DNA from: Paracoccaceae bacterium | Lineage (GTDB): Bacteria; Pseudomonadota; Alphaproteobacteria; Rhodobacterales; Rhodobacteraceae | Direction: 5' to 3' | Length of the DNA: 64,000 nt | NCBI GenBank assembly: GCA_018607905.1 | Contig: JABBAP010000054.1 | Coordinates: 62,001 to 126,000, forward strand | In this document: positions 1-9,101 of the stretch, piece by piece | Position numbering within the stretch: the stretch's first letter is position 1 | Layout of the letters: every line of letters starts with the position of its first letter | The notes under the pieces: model-generated | Told to the model about the DNA's origin: nothing | The model's database searches: none | Seen by the model: only the letters and a program-made list of their open reading frames with translations | Made by a program: the position numbers and the translations under genes

Positions 1-1188
1 GGCGGGATCGGCAATCATTTCGACGGCAGTGTTATAGGCTTGTGTTGCTTCTTCGTACCGTTCTTGTCCGCGCAAAATATCCCCGAGCGACATGTGAACC
101 CTTGGAACATCGCCGTGCGAGCGTGTTAATCCGCGCAAAACCTCGATGGCGGCATCCTGTTTTTCGGCGTCAACCAGCGCACCCGCGCGGCCCAATTCTG
201 CGTTCAGATACATCGGGTCGTCTTGGGCGACTCTGGCGTAGGTGCGCGTTGCCAATTCGTACTGTTTTTGATCTTGTAATATTTCGGCAGTCAGTAGGAC
301 TGCTTCGGAGTATTGAGGGCGCAAATATTCGGCTAAACGGGCATAAACCAACGCGTATCGCGCATCCTGTTCGCGTTCAAGAACGCCAGCCAAGGTCAGA
401 AAAACCTCGGCGGAACCTTGGGCTGCGTCGGTGATGTAATCGTAATCAACAATACCTTTTTCTGCGATCGTATCGTGCAGTGCGGAAACGCCCTGATCAG
501 AGGTCCCGCGTAAGGCGTTTTTCAATAATTCTAATGCTTCATCTTTGCGATCGAGCTGCGACATGATTTGCGCATGTGCGATCAGACTGCCGCGATTTAG
601 GCGCAGGTTACCATTTTCATCGCCCTGCAAAATACGATCAGCGGTGTCAAAATCGCCGACTGATGCCAGCGCCAACGCCTTGTGGTACTGCCCGAACAAG
701 CGCAGCGCCGTTGGGTTTTTCATGCTGTCAAATTGGTCAATGGCACCTGTCATTTTGCCGTCACCCAGTGCAACCCACCCCGACAAAAGGCCAAATAACA
801 AAGGGCTAAAGCGATCCTCGCCATCTTTCAAAATGGTCTGTGCTTGCGAAAAGTTGCCTTTTTTAATTGCATCCGACGTCAGAACCAAATCAGCCAATTG
901 ACTGCCAAATTGGCCCGAAGCAATTTTTTGCGCAATCGCAACCGCGCGGTCCACGTCACCTTTGCCAACAAACGCCAAAAGGCCGTTTTGCAACAAATAC
1001 GGATTGTTGGGATCACGCGCCAAGGCTTGGGCATAAAATTTCGCGGCTTGGTCATAATTGTTGTCTCGGTTGGCCTGATTGCCCGCCAAATAGGCCCCCG
1101 CAAGCCCTTGCGAAACGGACGGCGTTGCCACCCCCATCGCCGCCACAAAACCAATCGCTATTGCGAATTTTTTGGTAAAACCTGACAC
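1..1188 (-). CDS. TPR-repeat exported protein, partial (3' end off the left edge)
   Basis: Reading the minus strand from a GTG at 1188 gives 396 codons with no stop before the window edge, so the C-terminus is missing. The protein begins with a signal-peptide-like segment (basic SGFTKKFA, then a hydrophobic AIAIGFVAAMGVA stretch and a possible cleavage after PSVSQG). The rest is helical TPR-type repeat sequence, for example GAYLAGNQANRDNNYDQAAK near residue 28 and a similar unit at the left edge, so a periplasmic scaffold or assembly role is likely. A TTG at 1203 in the same frame is an alternative start. Alphaproteobacteria often carry such large TPR proteins of unknown role; no specific function is claimed. 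The downstream context lies outside the window. Confidence 0.75.
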   Translation of the reverse strand, partial: MSGFTKKFAIAIGFVAAMGVATPSVSQGLAGAYLAGNQANRDNNYDQAAKFYAQALARDPNNPYLLQNGLLAFVGKGDVDRAVAIAQKIASGQFGSQLADLVLTSDAIKKGNFSQAQTILKDGEDRFSPLLFGLLSGWVALGDGKMTGAIDQFDSMKNPTALRLFGQYHKALALASVGDFDTADRILQGDENGNLRLNRGSLIAHAQIMSQLDRKDEALELLKNALRGTSDQGVSALHDTIAEKGIVDYDYITDAAQGSAEVFLTLAGVLEREQDARYALVYARLAEYLRPQYSEAVLLTAEILQDQKQYELATRTYARVAQDDPMYLNAELGRAGALVDAEKQDAAIEVLRGLTRSHGDVPRVHMSLGDILRGQERYEEATQAYNTAVEMIADPA

Positions 1189-1297
1189 GCGCCATCCAAT
1201 CAAAAATGCTGTTGTTTGAAACCTAGCCCTAGACCCGTTGATTGACAATGAACGTCACCGTTTTTTCGTTCACAACTTCGAAGGAGCATCACGTACG

Positions 1298-1322
1298 AAA
1301 AACCCCAGCGCGGTGGCTGGGG
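1298..1322 (-). terminator. Rho-independent terminator of the ETF-QO gene
   Basis: On the minus strand a 7-bp GC-rich stem (CCCCAGC / GCTGGGG) with a 6-nt loop is followed by five T residues. It lies just after the ETF-QO stop codon. Confidence 0.8.
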
Positions 1323-1331
1323 TTTCGATTT

Positions 1332-2987
1332 TTACATATTTGGGTAGTTCGGCCCTTCGCCACCTTGCGGTGTCTGCCAGTTGATATTCTGGCTTGGATC
1401 TTTGATATCGCAGGTTTTGCAATGCACACAATTTTGCGCGTTAATCTGGAACCGAGGGTTCGATCCATCATCATCGCGCAACACTTCGTAAACGCCAGCA
1501 GGGCAGTACCGTTGTGCAGGTTCTGCGTATTCTGGCAGGTTCACACCAATCGGGATGTTTTCGTCGTTCAGTTGCAAATGGCAGGGCTGTTCTTCGGCGT
1601 GATTGGTTGCTGAAAAGGACACGTTTGTCAGCCGATCAAAGCTGAGCACCCCGTCTGGTTTGGGATAATCAATCATCGGATAATCCGCCGCTTTGCCCGT
1701 TGAAGCCGCATCTGATTTTCCATGCTTCACTGTGCCAAGCAAGCTGAACTTGAAAATCGATTGGAACCACATGTCGAACCCACCGATGGACAAGCCGCCC
1801 AGCGGGCCAAACTTACCGTTCAATGGCGCCACGTTTCGAACTGTTTTCAAATCTTTGCCAACAGGACCTGAACGCAATTCTGCATCGTAACCCGTCAATT
1901 CGTCGCCTTCGCGCCCCGCTTTGATAGCCTCGACCGCGTGTTCGGCAGCAGATTTACCAGACAGCATCGCGTTGTGGTTACCCTTGATCCGTGGCAGATT
2001 CACCAAACCAACGGAGCAGCCCAGCAGTGCGCCACCCGGGAAACAAGCCTTTGGCATGGACTGAAAGCCGCCCTTGGTCACAGCACGTGCGCCGTAAGCA
2101 ACCCGTTTTCCGCCTTCCAGTACTTTGGCGATCCGTGGATGATGTTTCCACTTTTGGAATTCCATATACGGGAACAGATGTGGGTTTTTATAATTCAGAT
2201 CAATGATGTACCCGACATACACTTGATTGTTATCAAGATGATACATGAACGAACCACCGCCGTTTTTGAACCCGAGCGGCCAACCCATCGTGTGGGTCAC
2301 TTCGCCTTCGTTGTGGTTCTCGGGCTTCACTTCCCAGATTTCTTTCATGCCGAGGCCAAACTTGGCCACATCGCAGTCTTTGTCCAATTCGTATTTGCCA
2401 ATGATCTGCTTGGCCAATGATCCACGAACGCCTTCTGAAATCAGCACATATTTGCCGTGCAATTCCATCCCAGGCTCATAACTATCGCCGTGTGTGCCGT
2501 CAGGGTTTTTACCAAACTCACCTGCAACAACACCTTTTACTTCGCCATTTTCGCCGTACACCAACTCGGAACACGCCATACCAGGGAAAATCTCGACACC
2601 CATCTCTTCGGCTTGTTCTGCCATCCAACGGCAAACATTACCCATCGAAACGATGTAGTTTCCGTGGTTGCTCATCAATGGTGGCATCATCATGTTTGGC
2701 AGACGCAGTTGACCTGCCTCGCCCAGAACATAAAAATTGTCTTCCTTCACAGGCACGCTCAGTGGCGCGCCTTTTTCCTTCCAATCAGGGATCAAGGCAT
2801 CCAACCCACATGGATCCAGAACCGCACCCGACAAGATATGCGCGCCCACTTCAGAGCCTTTTTCCAGCACCACAACATCTAAATCAGGGTCCAGCTGTTT
2901 GATACGGATCGCAGCAGACAGACCAGATGGCCCCGCCCCAACAATCACCACGTCGTACGGCATCGACTCGCGTTCAATTTCTGACAT
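1332..2987 (-). CDS. Electron transfer flavoprotein-ubiquinone oxidoreductase
   Basis: 551 aa, the usual length of the family. It passes electrons from reduced electron-transfer flavoprotein (fed by acyl-CoA, sarcosine and related dehydrogenases) to ubiquinone at the inner membrane. An N-terminal FAD dinucleotide fold is visible (VVIVGAGPSGLSAAIRI, from residue 13). The C-terminus carries the 4Fe-4S ligands Cys495, Cys520, Cys523 and Cys526 in a C-x24-C-x2-C-x2-C pattern. The ATG at 2987 precedes MSEIERESMPYD, a typical short leader before the FAD motif. It is transcribed alone and ends in a strong hairpin terminator. The etfAB subunit genes are not in the window. The assignment is firm. Confidence 0.96.
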   Translation of the reverse strand: MSEIERESMPYDVVIVGAGPSGLSAAIRIKQLDPDLDVVVLEKGSEVGAHILSGAVLDPCGLDALIPDWKEKGAPLSVPVKEDNFYVLGEAGQLRLPNMMMPPLMSNHGNYIVSMGNVCRWMAEQAEEMGVEIFPGMACSELVYGENGEVKGVVAGEFGKNPDGTHGDSYEPGMELHGKYVLISEGVRGSLAKQIIGKYELDKDCDVAKFGLGMKEIWEVKPENHNEGEVTHTMGWPLGFKNGGGSFMYHLDNNQVYVGYIIDLNYKNPHLFPYMEFQKWKHHPRIAKVLEGGKRVAYGARAVTKGGFQSMPKACFPGGALLGCSVGLVNLPRIKGNHNAMLSGKSAAEHAVEAIKAGREGDELTGYDAELRSGPVGKDLKTVRNVAPLNGKFGPLGGLSIGGFDMWFQSIFKFSLLGTVKHGKSDAASTGKAADYPMIDYPKPDGVLSFDRLTNVSFSATNHAEEQPCHLQLNDENIPIGVNLPEYAEPAQRYCPAGVYEVLRDDDGSNPRFQINAQNCVHCKTCDIKDPSQNINWQTPQGGEGPNYPNM

Positions 2988-3227
2988 ATCAGACCCTTTC
3001 GTAGCACTTTTCTCACCGTGTCATTTTACGGCTAATAGTCCCTACTAAGACAGACGAAAGGCGGTCAACCCTAACACTGCGAAAAAGGCGTCAATCGAGA
3101 ACAATTCCGCCAAATCCTAGGCCAAACGGGGCCGTTTTGTAGCTGAATGACAAATTTGGCGCGGCGCAGGATAACTTTCTAATCCAATCGAAAAAACCTA
3201 GCTAGCCGCAATGGCTTCAGGTCTAGT

Positions 3228-4238
3228 GTGACCAAACCCAAGAATAAGAGTTACCGCGTACAAAGACTTTTCCGCTTTTTCCTATATTTCGTTGTCCTGT
3301 ACCACGCAGTTGCAATCGCGTTCATGTATGCCCTGCACGAAAACGGAACAGAAATTGTTCTGCTATGTTACAAACAGAATGCGCATCTTCTTTTGTATCT
3401 AAATGGCGATCTTGTTCAAACCGCGATCATTGCGCCGGTCACGCTGACAATGGCCTTTGTTCTGGAACGCTGGGCGCACCAATTTTCTGTGATTTACGCT
3501 TTCTTTGGCTTGATGCTGTTCTACCCGACGTTTTCGATGATGAAGACGTCAATGCCACTGCTTGCCCCCTATTTCGCTGATCCTTTCTGGGCAGAGGTCG
3601 ACAGATTGCTTCATTTTGGAGTTGATCCATGGGAGACCGTTCTAATTCACCTTCCCAATCTTGGCTTTCCTTCGATCCCTGCGCGCATCGCGTCACACCT
3701 TTACCTGTCGATCTGGTTTTTCCTAATGCTGTTCGTGCCTTCGATCGTTGCCATTTCAAATTCGGACGTTTGGCGCAAAAAGCGGTTTATAATCATGTTC
3801 TTTGTTTGCTGGCTTGGCTTGGGCAATGCGCTGGCGCCGATCAAGCTTTCGGTTGGGCCGGTATTTTACGATCGCGTCTATGACAGCACGCGTGTCGCAA
3901 AATTCACTGCAGTCTTTAACACCTCCAAAATTGGGAACTCGCAATTGAAAATCGTAAAAGGATTGTTGTGGCGCGGCTTTGAATCAGGGCCACAAGAATT
4001 AGGCGTCGGAATTTCCACATTTCCAAGCGTTCACGTCGGCATGACCACGGTTTGCGTTCTGTATTTTTGGGAGCGTTTTTAGGCGCTTGGCGTAATAATG
4101 AGCCTGTTTTGGGTGTTTGCTTTCTTTTATTCAATTGCGTCTGGCTATCATTATGCCCTAGATGGCTGCGCTTCGGCACTTGTGATTTGGTCTGTTTGGC
4201 GCTTTATGCTGCGACAAGAACGCCTCAGTGCTTCATAA
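3228..4238 (+). pseudogene. PAP2-superfamily membrane protein interrupted by an in-frame TAG
   Basis: From a GTG at 3228 the frame codes for a multi-spanning membrane protein with the second histidine motif of PAP2 phosphatases (STFPSVHVGM, near residue 265). It then meets TAG at 4080-4082 (codon 285). The same frame continues without interruption to TAA at 4236-4238 and contains the third PAP2 motif (SGYHYALDG) and a last membrane segment. The full product would be 336 aa. The truncated 284-aa form would lack the catalytic His/Asp of the third motif. Family members act on lipid phosphates or transfer phospho-head groups. A nonsense mutation, amber suppression or a sequencing error would each fit. 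The start is uncertain because no clear ribosome-binding site precedes the GTG. Confidence 0.75.
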
Positions 4239-4311
4239 TTTCACAATCTCCTATTGCGTGCCAAAGGCACTGTTTTTAGAGTCTTCAAAATCAAGACAAA
4301 GGCAAAATTTC

Positions 4312-4782
4312 ATGGATAAGATCCCAATCACACCCGGCGGTTATCAAGCTGCTCAAGTCGAATTGAAGCAATTGAAGTCCGTGGATCGTCCTGCTGTGAT
4401 CAGAGCCATCGCCGAGGCACGCGAACATGGCGATCTGTCAGAAAACGCCGAATATCACGCAGCGCGCGAACAGCAGAGCCATATCGAAGGCCGCATTAAA
4501 GAACTTGAAGGCGTCATCAGCTTGGCCGATGTTATTGATGTGACCAAACTCTCTGGCTCAATCAAATTCGGTGCAACAGTAGAACTGATCGACGAAGACA
4601 CCGAAGCAGAAAAGACGTTTCAAATCGTTGGCGAAACAGAAGCCGACATCGACAGAAACTTGCTTAATATCAGATCACCTATCGCACGCGCCTTGATCGG
4701 CAAAGAGGAAGGTGACAGTGTCGAAGTACGCACACCTGGCGGCACAAAAAACTACGAAGTCGTGCGTGTAAGGTTCATCTAG
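4312..4782 (+). CDS. greA: Transcription elongation factor GreA
   Basis: 156 aa, the family norm. GreA enters the RNA polymerase secondary channel and stimulates cleavage of backtracked transcripts. The N-terminal coiled-coil hairpin is clear ([18 protein letters not shown], then the acidic tip region [17 protein letters not shown] around residues 40-56). The globular C-terminal domain has the usual [20 protein letters not shown] block. The frame is open upstream to 4228, but ATG 4312 gives the canonical [10 protein letters not shown] start with an AAAGG about ten bases upstream. The gene lies 73 bp after the broken PAP2-like gene and 37 bp before the next gene on the same strand. The assignment is firm. 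Confidence 0.96.
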   Translation: MDKIPITPGGYQAAQVELKQLKSVDRPAVIRAIAEAREHGDLSENAEYHAAREQQSHIEGRIKELEGVISLADVIDVTKLSGSIKFGATVELIDEDTEAEKTFQIVGETEADIDRNLLNIRSPIARALIGKEEGDSVEVRTPGGTKNYEVVRVRFI

Positions 4783-4819
4783 TCTTCCGCTATATCTGGG
4801 TCACAAAGGCCACCAAATC

Positions 4820-5824
4820 ATGACCGACGGCAACACTTTTACACCAGCAAAGCCTGAAAACTCGGGTGCTGAAACGCGTATCGCGTTGGCCTTGACGATC
4901 TTTTGGTTGTTGGCCTGCGCGCTCTACCTGTTTGGTGTTCCGGGCGCTTTGGTTCAAGCATCCGCCAATTTGTTGACCCTGATGATCACATTCATGGCAA
5001 TGTTTTTTCCTGTCATCGTCATTTGGACCGTCGCTTACGTGTCGAATTCTGTTCGCATCATGCAGGCCGAAACCAATGTTTTACGAACATCTATGGATCA
5101 GATCAAAACTGTTTTATCCGAAAAACCACAACACGATGACACTGCGTTGAAACAACAGCTGGCTGAAATTGCCATGCTGACGCAACAAACTGACAATCGC
5201 TTGAACGAGCTGGCCGAACAAAAGGCCGCCACCCCGACAGAACAACCTTTTGTCCGTGTCGACGCCGCCGCATTGGCCGAAAAAACAGCCGAGCCAGAAG
5301 ATATCAGCCAGACGACGCTGCCGCTGCAAACACCAACTGGCCCAGAACGCATGCCAATCACAGTGTCCGAATTTATCAAGGCGCTGAACTTCCCTGAAAA
5401 TGCAGAAGACAAAGAAGGTTTTCGCGTTTTACGTCGTGCATTCGAAGAACGTGAGTTGGGCAAATTATTGCAAGCCTCGCAAGACGTTCTGACGCTTTTG
5501 TCGCAAGACGGAATTTATATGGACGACCTCTATCCAGATAAACCGCTGCCAACTGTCTGGCGTCGTTTTGCCTCTGGTCAGCGCGGATTAACGGTATCTG
5601 CACTTGGCGGCATTCGGGATCGCTCTGCCCTTACGCTCGCCAAAACACGCCTGAAAAATGATCCTGTGTTTCGCGATGCTACGCATCATTTCTTGCGTAA
5701 ATTCGATCAAATTCTTATCGAATTTGAACCCACAGCCGAGGATTCCGAGCTTTTGGAAATGTCTCTCACAAGAAGTGCGCGCGCCTTTATGTTGTTAGGT
5801 CGCGTCGCAGGATCTTTTGACTAG
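4820..5824 (+). CDS. Conserved membrane protein with coiled coil, function unknown
   Basis: 334 aa. Two hydrophobic segments lie at about residues 21-43 and 48-72. They are followed by a predicted coiled coil (residues 75-130, rich in Gln, Leu and Glu, e.g. QQLAEIAMLTQQTDNRLNEL), a Pro/Thr/Glu-rich linker and a soluble helical domain from about 178 to the end. I do not recognise a named domain, but the architecture resembles conserved Rhodobacteraceae membrane proteins. It follows greA by 37 bp and may share its transcript. Its stop is 3 bp from the end of the convergent moeA, leaving no room for a separate terminator. A scaffold or sensor role at the inner membrane is possible but not shown. 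Confidence 0.8.
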   Translation: MTDGNTFTPAKPENSGAETRIALALTIFWLLACALYLFGVPGALVQASANLLTLMITFMAMFFPVIVIWTVAYVSNSVRIMQAETNVLRTSMDQIKTVLSEKPQHDDTALKQQLAEIAMLTQQTDNRLNELAEQKAATPTEQPFVRVDAAALAEKTAEPEDISQTTLPLQTPTGPERMPITVSEFIKALNFPENAEDKEGFRVLRRAFEERELGKLLQASQDVLTLLSQDGIYMDDLYPDKPLPTVWRRFASGQRGLTVSALGGIRDRSALTLAKTRLKNDPVFRDATHHFLRKFDQILIEFEPTAEDSELLEMSLTRSARAFMLLGRVAGSFD

Positions 5825-5827
5825 CGT

Positions 5828-7084
5828 TTAGATTCCAAAGGATCCGTAAGGATAAAAACGAACCAAGTCACCGTCAGAAATTTCCTGTGCTTCGTTGCTC
5901 AATTCTACCAAACCTTCGGCCCAACTTAGCCCAGAAATACGCCCCGACCCTTCGGATTTAAAAACCTCCGCTTTGCCGCCACGAACACGCGCACGCAAAT
6001 ATTCTCGCCTGCCGGCCTTTTTATTCTTTGAAAATGCCGCAGGAACATCAAACCCAGCTGGGTTCTGCCACGCAGCCCCTGCCAAAACGGCACAGGCAGG
6101 TCGCGCAAAAACCAGCGTGCAAACCAGCGCCGCAACAGGGTTTCCAGGCAACCCAAAAACCGGGACACCATCCCAAAGCGCCAATGCCAAGGGCCGCCCT
6201 GGTTTCATCGCGATACGCCAGGTTTGAACAGCACCGCGCGAACCTAAAACGGCGGACACATGATCTTCGTCGCCAGCGGATGCGCCACCACTTGTAAGAA
6301 TTGCATCCGCTTGGATCGCACCACGTTCAAGCGCTGCTTTCACCAATTCAGGATCGTCCGCCACATGCCCTAAATCAACCGGCTCATAGCCCCATTCACG
6401 GATCGTTTGCAGCAACATCGGACGGTTCGCATCATAAATTTGCGACTGTGTTGCCAATTGCCCGACACTGACGACCTCATCCCCTGTCGAAAGAACTGCA
6501 ACCCGCAATCGGCGCCGAACCGAAACACCGCCCACGCCCACCGCTGCCAAAAGCGCGATATCTTGGGACCGCAAAACATGCCCAGCGGTTAAAACAACAT
6601 CACTCGCCAGAACATCTTCGCCCGCGTTGCGCGTGTTTGCCCCCTGTTTTAATCCCTTTCGAAACGCAATTGCATCGCCCAAAACACTACAATCTTCTTC
6701 CAAAACGACGGTATCAACGCCCGTCGGCACACGTGCGCCTGTCAGTATTCGCAAGGCTTTCCCCGCAGGAACAACGCCCTCAAATGGCCCTCCTGCCGCA
6801 GAACGACCGGGCACAAGCGCCAGCTCAACAACATCATTAGAATCCAGGCAATCAAATGCAAAACCATACCCATCAACTGCCGAATTTGCGTACGGCGGGT
6901 TCGAACGCACCGCGACAACATCCGCCGCCAAAACGCGCCCACCTGCGTCCATCAGATCGATCGCTTCTGCCTTTGTGACGCAGTGCAATCCCTTTTGCAG
7001 CATCGCCAAAGCATCATCCACAGGCGTCCAATCCACGCCGGGTGGCATCGCAAAGCAATCATCTTTCAGCGGTGGTGGTTTCAT
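5828..7084 (-). CDS. moeA: Molybdopterin molybdenumtransferase MoeA
   Basis: 418 aa. MoeA inserts molybdate into adenylated molybdopterin to form active molybdenum cofactor. Visible motifs are the N-terminal DAGGRVLAADVVAVRSNPPYANSAVDGYGF region (in family order), the STGDEVV segment of the MogA-like domain near residue 210, and the conserved LPGNPVAALV near residue 315. The last gene of the fdhD-mobA-mobB-moeA operon: its ATG overlaps the mobB stop by 4 bp (7081-7084), implying translational coupling. Some bacteria carry two MoeA paralogues, one for bis-MGD enzymes; placement next to mobAB and fdhD suggests use for guanine-dinucleotide cofactors. Confidence 0.93.
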   Translation of the reverse strand: MKPPPLKDDCFAMPPGVDWTPVDDALAMLQKGLHCVTKAEAIDLMDAGGRVLAADVVAVRSNPPYANSAVDGYGFAFDCLDSNDVVELALVPGRSAAGGPFEGVVPAGKALRILTGARVPTGVDTVVLEEDCSVLGDAIAFRKGLKQGANTRNAGEDVLASDVVLTAGHVLRSQDIALLAAVGVGGVSVRRRLRVAVLSTGDEVVSVGQLATQSQIYDANRPMLLQTIREWGYEPVDLGHVADDPELVKAALERGAIQADAILTSGGASAGDEDHVSAVLGSRGAVQTWRIAMKPGRPLALALWDGVPVFGLPGNPVAALVCTLVFARPACAVLAGAAWQNPAGFDVPAAFSKNKKAGRREYLRARVRGGKAEVFKSEGSGRISGLSWAEGLVELSNEAQEISDGDLVRFYPYGSFGI

Positions 7085-7575
7085 CCTAAACCTACCTGCG
7101 CCAAGATAAAATCGGTAATCTTTTGCGTGTCATTCAGATCGAAAACCACTTGGGAAACGTCCAATTCCACGTCACTTGCAACGGCAACAATAGTTGCATC
7201 CTCTTTCGCCAAAACCGCCTTGCCAGCCTCTGCACGATGACACTCCAGCTTTTCGTGCCCTTCGGCTTTGAACCCTTCAATCAAAATCAAATCCACAGGC
7301 GATAATTTCGTCAGCAACACCGACAACGGCACCTCTGGCGCGCCGCGCAATTCATGCATCAACGCCCAGCGTGTGCCCGAAGACAATAAGACTTCGCGCG
7401 CGCCTGCACCACGATGCCGATAGCTGTCGCGTCCTTCGTGATCTACATCAAACGAATGATGCGCGTGTTTGATCGTTGAAACCGAAAATCCGCGTGCAGA
7501 AATTTCTGTGACAAGACGTTCAACCAAGCCCGTTTTGCCCGTGTTCTTCCATCCTGTAATGCCAAAAACCTTCAC
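7081..7575 (-). CDS. mobB: Molybdopterin-guanine dinucleotide biosynthesis protein MobB
   Basis: 164 aa. MobB is a GTP-binding P-loop protein that assists MobA in forming the guanine dinucleotide cofactor. The Walker A motif is near the N-terminus (GITGWKNTGKTGLVERL, residues 5-21), followed by the family HAHHSFDVDHEGRDSYRHR stretch around residues 40-58 and LILIEGFKAEGHEKLECHR near 110. The start is GTG at 7575, overlapping the mobA stop in a GTGA arrangement. It also overlaps moeA by 4 bp downstream, so the three cofactor genes are translationally coupled. Confidence 0.93.
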   Translation of the reverse strand: MKVFGITGWKNTGKTGLVERLVTEISARGFSVSTIKHAHHSFDVDHEGRDSYRHRGAGAREVLLSSGTRWALMHELRGAPEVPLSVLLTKLSPVDLILIEGFKAEGHEKLECHRAEAGKAVLAKEDATIVAVASDVELDVSQVVFDLNDTQKITDFILAQVGLG

Positions 7576-8183
7576 AAATCAAACTCCGCAATCATTGCTT
7601 CTGCACGATCCAAATCATCTGGTGTGTTGACGTTAAAAAACGGATCAAACGGCGTCACGCTGAACTCGAGATTTACGCATCCATGCGGTTTGGTCCACTG
7701 CACAACCTTGCGCACACCATCGTTTAACGCGCTTCGCAGATCATCGCGCAGCGCAACGGGCCATTTGCCAAACGTCGGATGCCGCGCCTGCCCGCGCTCA
7801 GGATCAGGCGTGACGGCCATCGCCAAATTAGCCCCAGATGCGTTCATTCGATCCACAAAATCAGCTGGATAAAATGGCGTATCGGCGGCCACAGTCACGA
7901 TGTGCGAGGCCCCATGCGACGCGGCATAATCCAACCCTGCCAACACACCCGCCAATGGCCCCGCGTACCCTGCAATCGTGTCGTTCACCACGGGAATACC
8001 CAACCCATCAAACCGTGCGGGATCGCCATTTGCATTCAAAATCACCGTCTCAATCTGCCTGCTCAGCCGAACTTTTACCCGTCCCAGCAAAGACACCCCA
8101 CCAAGGGTCAACAAACCTTTGTCACCACCGCCCATCCGCGAAGACAAACCACCCGCGAGGATCACACCAATTGTATCACCCAT
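7572..8183 (-). CDS. mobA: Molybdenum cofactor guanylyltransferase MobA
   Basis: 203 aa. MobA transfers GMP from GTP to molybdenum cofactor, making the MGD form used by DMSO-reductase and formate-dehydrogenase family enzymes. The nucleotide-binding signature GVILAGGLSSRMGGGDKG is at the N-terminus, and VTVAADTPFYPADFV around residue 95 matches the catalytic metal site of the fold. The frame is open further upstream, but ATG 8183 places the signature five residues in, as is normal, and gives an 8-bp overlap with fdhD. The GTGA overlap with mobB follows downstream. Confidence 0.93.
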   Translation of the reverse strand: MGDTIGVILAGGLSSRMGGGDKGLLTLGGVSLLGRVKVRLSRQIETVILNANGDPARFDGLGIPVVNDTIAGYAGPLAGVLAGLDYAASHGASHIVTVAADTPFYPADFVDRMNASGANLAMAVTPDPERGQARHPTFGKWPVALRDDLRSALNDGVRKVVQWTKPHGCVNLEFSVTPFDPFFNVNTPDDLDRAEAMIAEFDL

Positions 8184-9048
8184 CTTTCGACCTCCGCTTA
8201 CCTTTGTCATCCGCAACACCGTCCAAATCAGCGTCCCAAACCAGCCGATCCGCCCCGCTTAGGCACATGAACCGTTTGCCCCGCATACGCCCGATTAGGG
8301 TCAGGCCAACTTGCTGTGCGATCTCTACACCCCAGGCTGTGAACCCAGATCGCGACACCAAAACAGGGATCCCCATCAACGCACATTTGATCACCATTTC
8401 TGATGTCAGACGCCCCGTTGTATACATGATTTTATCACCTGCCGCCGCCTGTTCAGACAGCATCCAACCCGCGATTTTATCCACTGCGTTATGGCGTCCA
8501 ACGTCTTCCATATACACCAACGGTCGATCTTCTTGGCACAGCACCGAACCATGAATTGCGCCCGCCGCCAAATACAGGCTCGGCGTTTGGTTTATCTGCG
8601 CCGCCAAAGAATACAGCCAACTTGTTTTTACCTGTGTTTGGGGCAAAACAACCTGATCCAGCCCCTCCATCATGTCGCCAAAAACTGTCCCGACAGCACA
8701 CCCACTGGTGCGCGTTTTCTTTTTCAGCTTTTCCTCATAAACCGTCGCGCTGTCGGTGCGCACAACGACGGTTTCCAGCTCCTCGTCAAAATCAACGCCC
8801 AGCACGGCCTCCCCGTCGCTCAGCATGCCTTGGTTACGCAAAAAACCCAGCGCGAGGTACTCTGGATAATCCCCGATCGTCATCGCCGTGACAATTTCTT
8901 GGCCGTTCAGGAAAATGGTCAACGGACGTTCCTCAACCACAGAAATTTCTTGCACAACACCAGTGTGATCCGTGCCGCGCACCACGCGCGTTAGACCATT
9001 ACCACCGGTGCTAGGTGCGATCAAATATTTTGAAGAACTTTCCGACAT
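8176..9048 (-). CDS. fdhD: Formate dehydrogenase accessory sulfurtransferase FdhD
   Basis: 290 aa. FdhD passes sulfur from a cysteine desulfurase to the Mo-bisMGD cofactor of formate dehydrogenases. Recognised by FLNGQEIVTAMTIGDYPEYLALGFL (family order), the MEDVGRHNAVDKIAGWML block and SRSGFTAWGVEIAQQVGLTL. The cysteine loop reads TSGCAVGTVFGD near residue 115, so only the first Cys of the CxxC pair described in E. coli FdhD is present, and the usual TGGTHAA-like segment is AAGAIHGSV. It is the first gene of the molybdenum cofactor operon and is divergent from azlC across 53 bp. No formate dehydrogenase gene is in the window. Confidence 0.9.
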   Translation of the reverse strand: MSESSSKYLIAPSTGGNGLTRVVRGTDHTGVVQEISVVEERPLTIFLNGQEIVTAMTIGDYPEYLALGFLRNQGMLSDGEAVLGVDFDEELETVVVRTDSATVYEEKLKKKTRTSGCAVGTVFGDMMEGLDQVVLPQTQVKTSWLYSLAAQINQTPSLYLAAGAIHGSVLCQEDRPLVYMEDVGRHNAVDKIAGWMLSEQAAAGDKIMYTTGRLTSEMVIKCALMGIPVLVSRSGFTAWGVEIAQQVGLTLIGRMRGKRFMCLSGADRLVWDADLDGVADDKGKRRSKDG

Positions 9049-9101
9049 CTGCGTTTGCCACGCCCCTTAAATTCACCTAATCCTTGCGTCATAGTATCAC
9101 C

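Noticed and set aside
4052-4279. Frameshift as the explanation for the broken PAP2-like gene
   Set aside because: The last PAP2 motif is in the same frame as the first part, so a stop codon and not a frameshift interrupts it.
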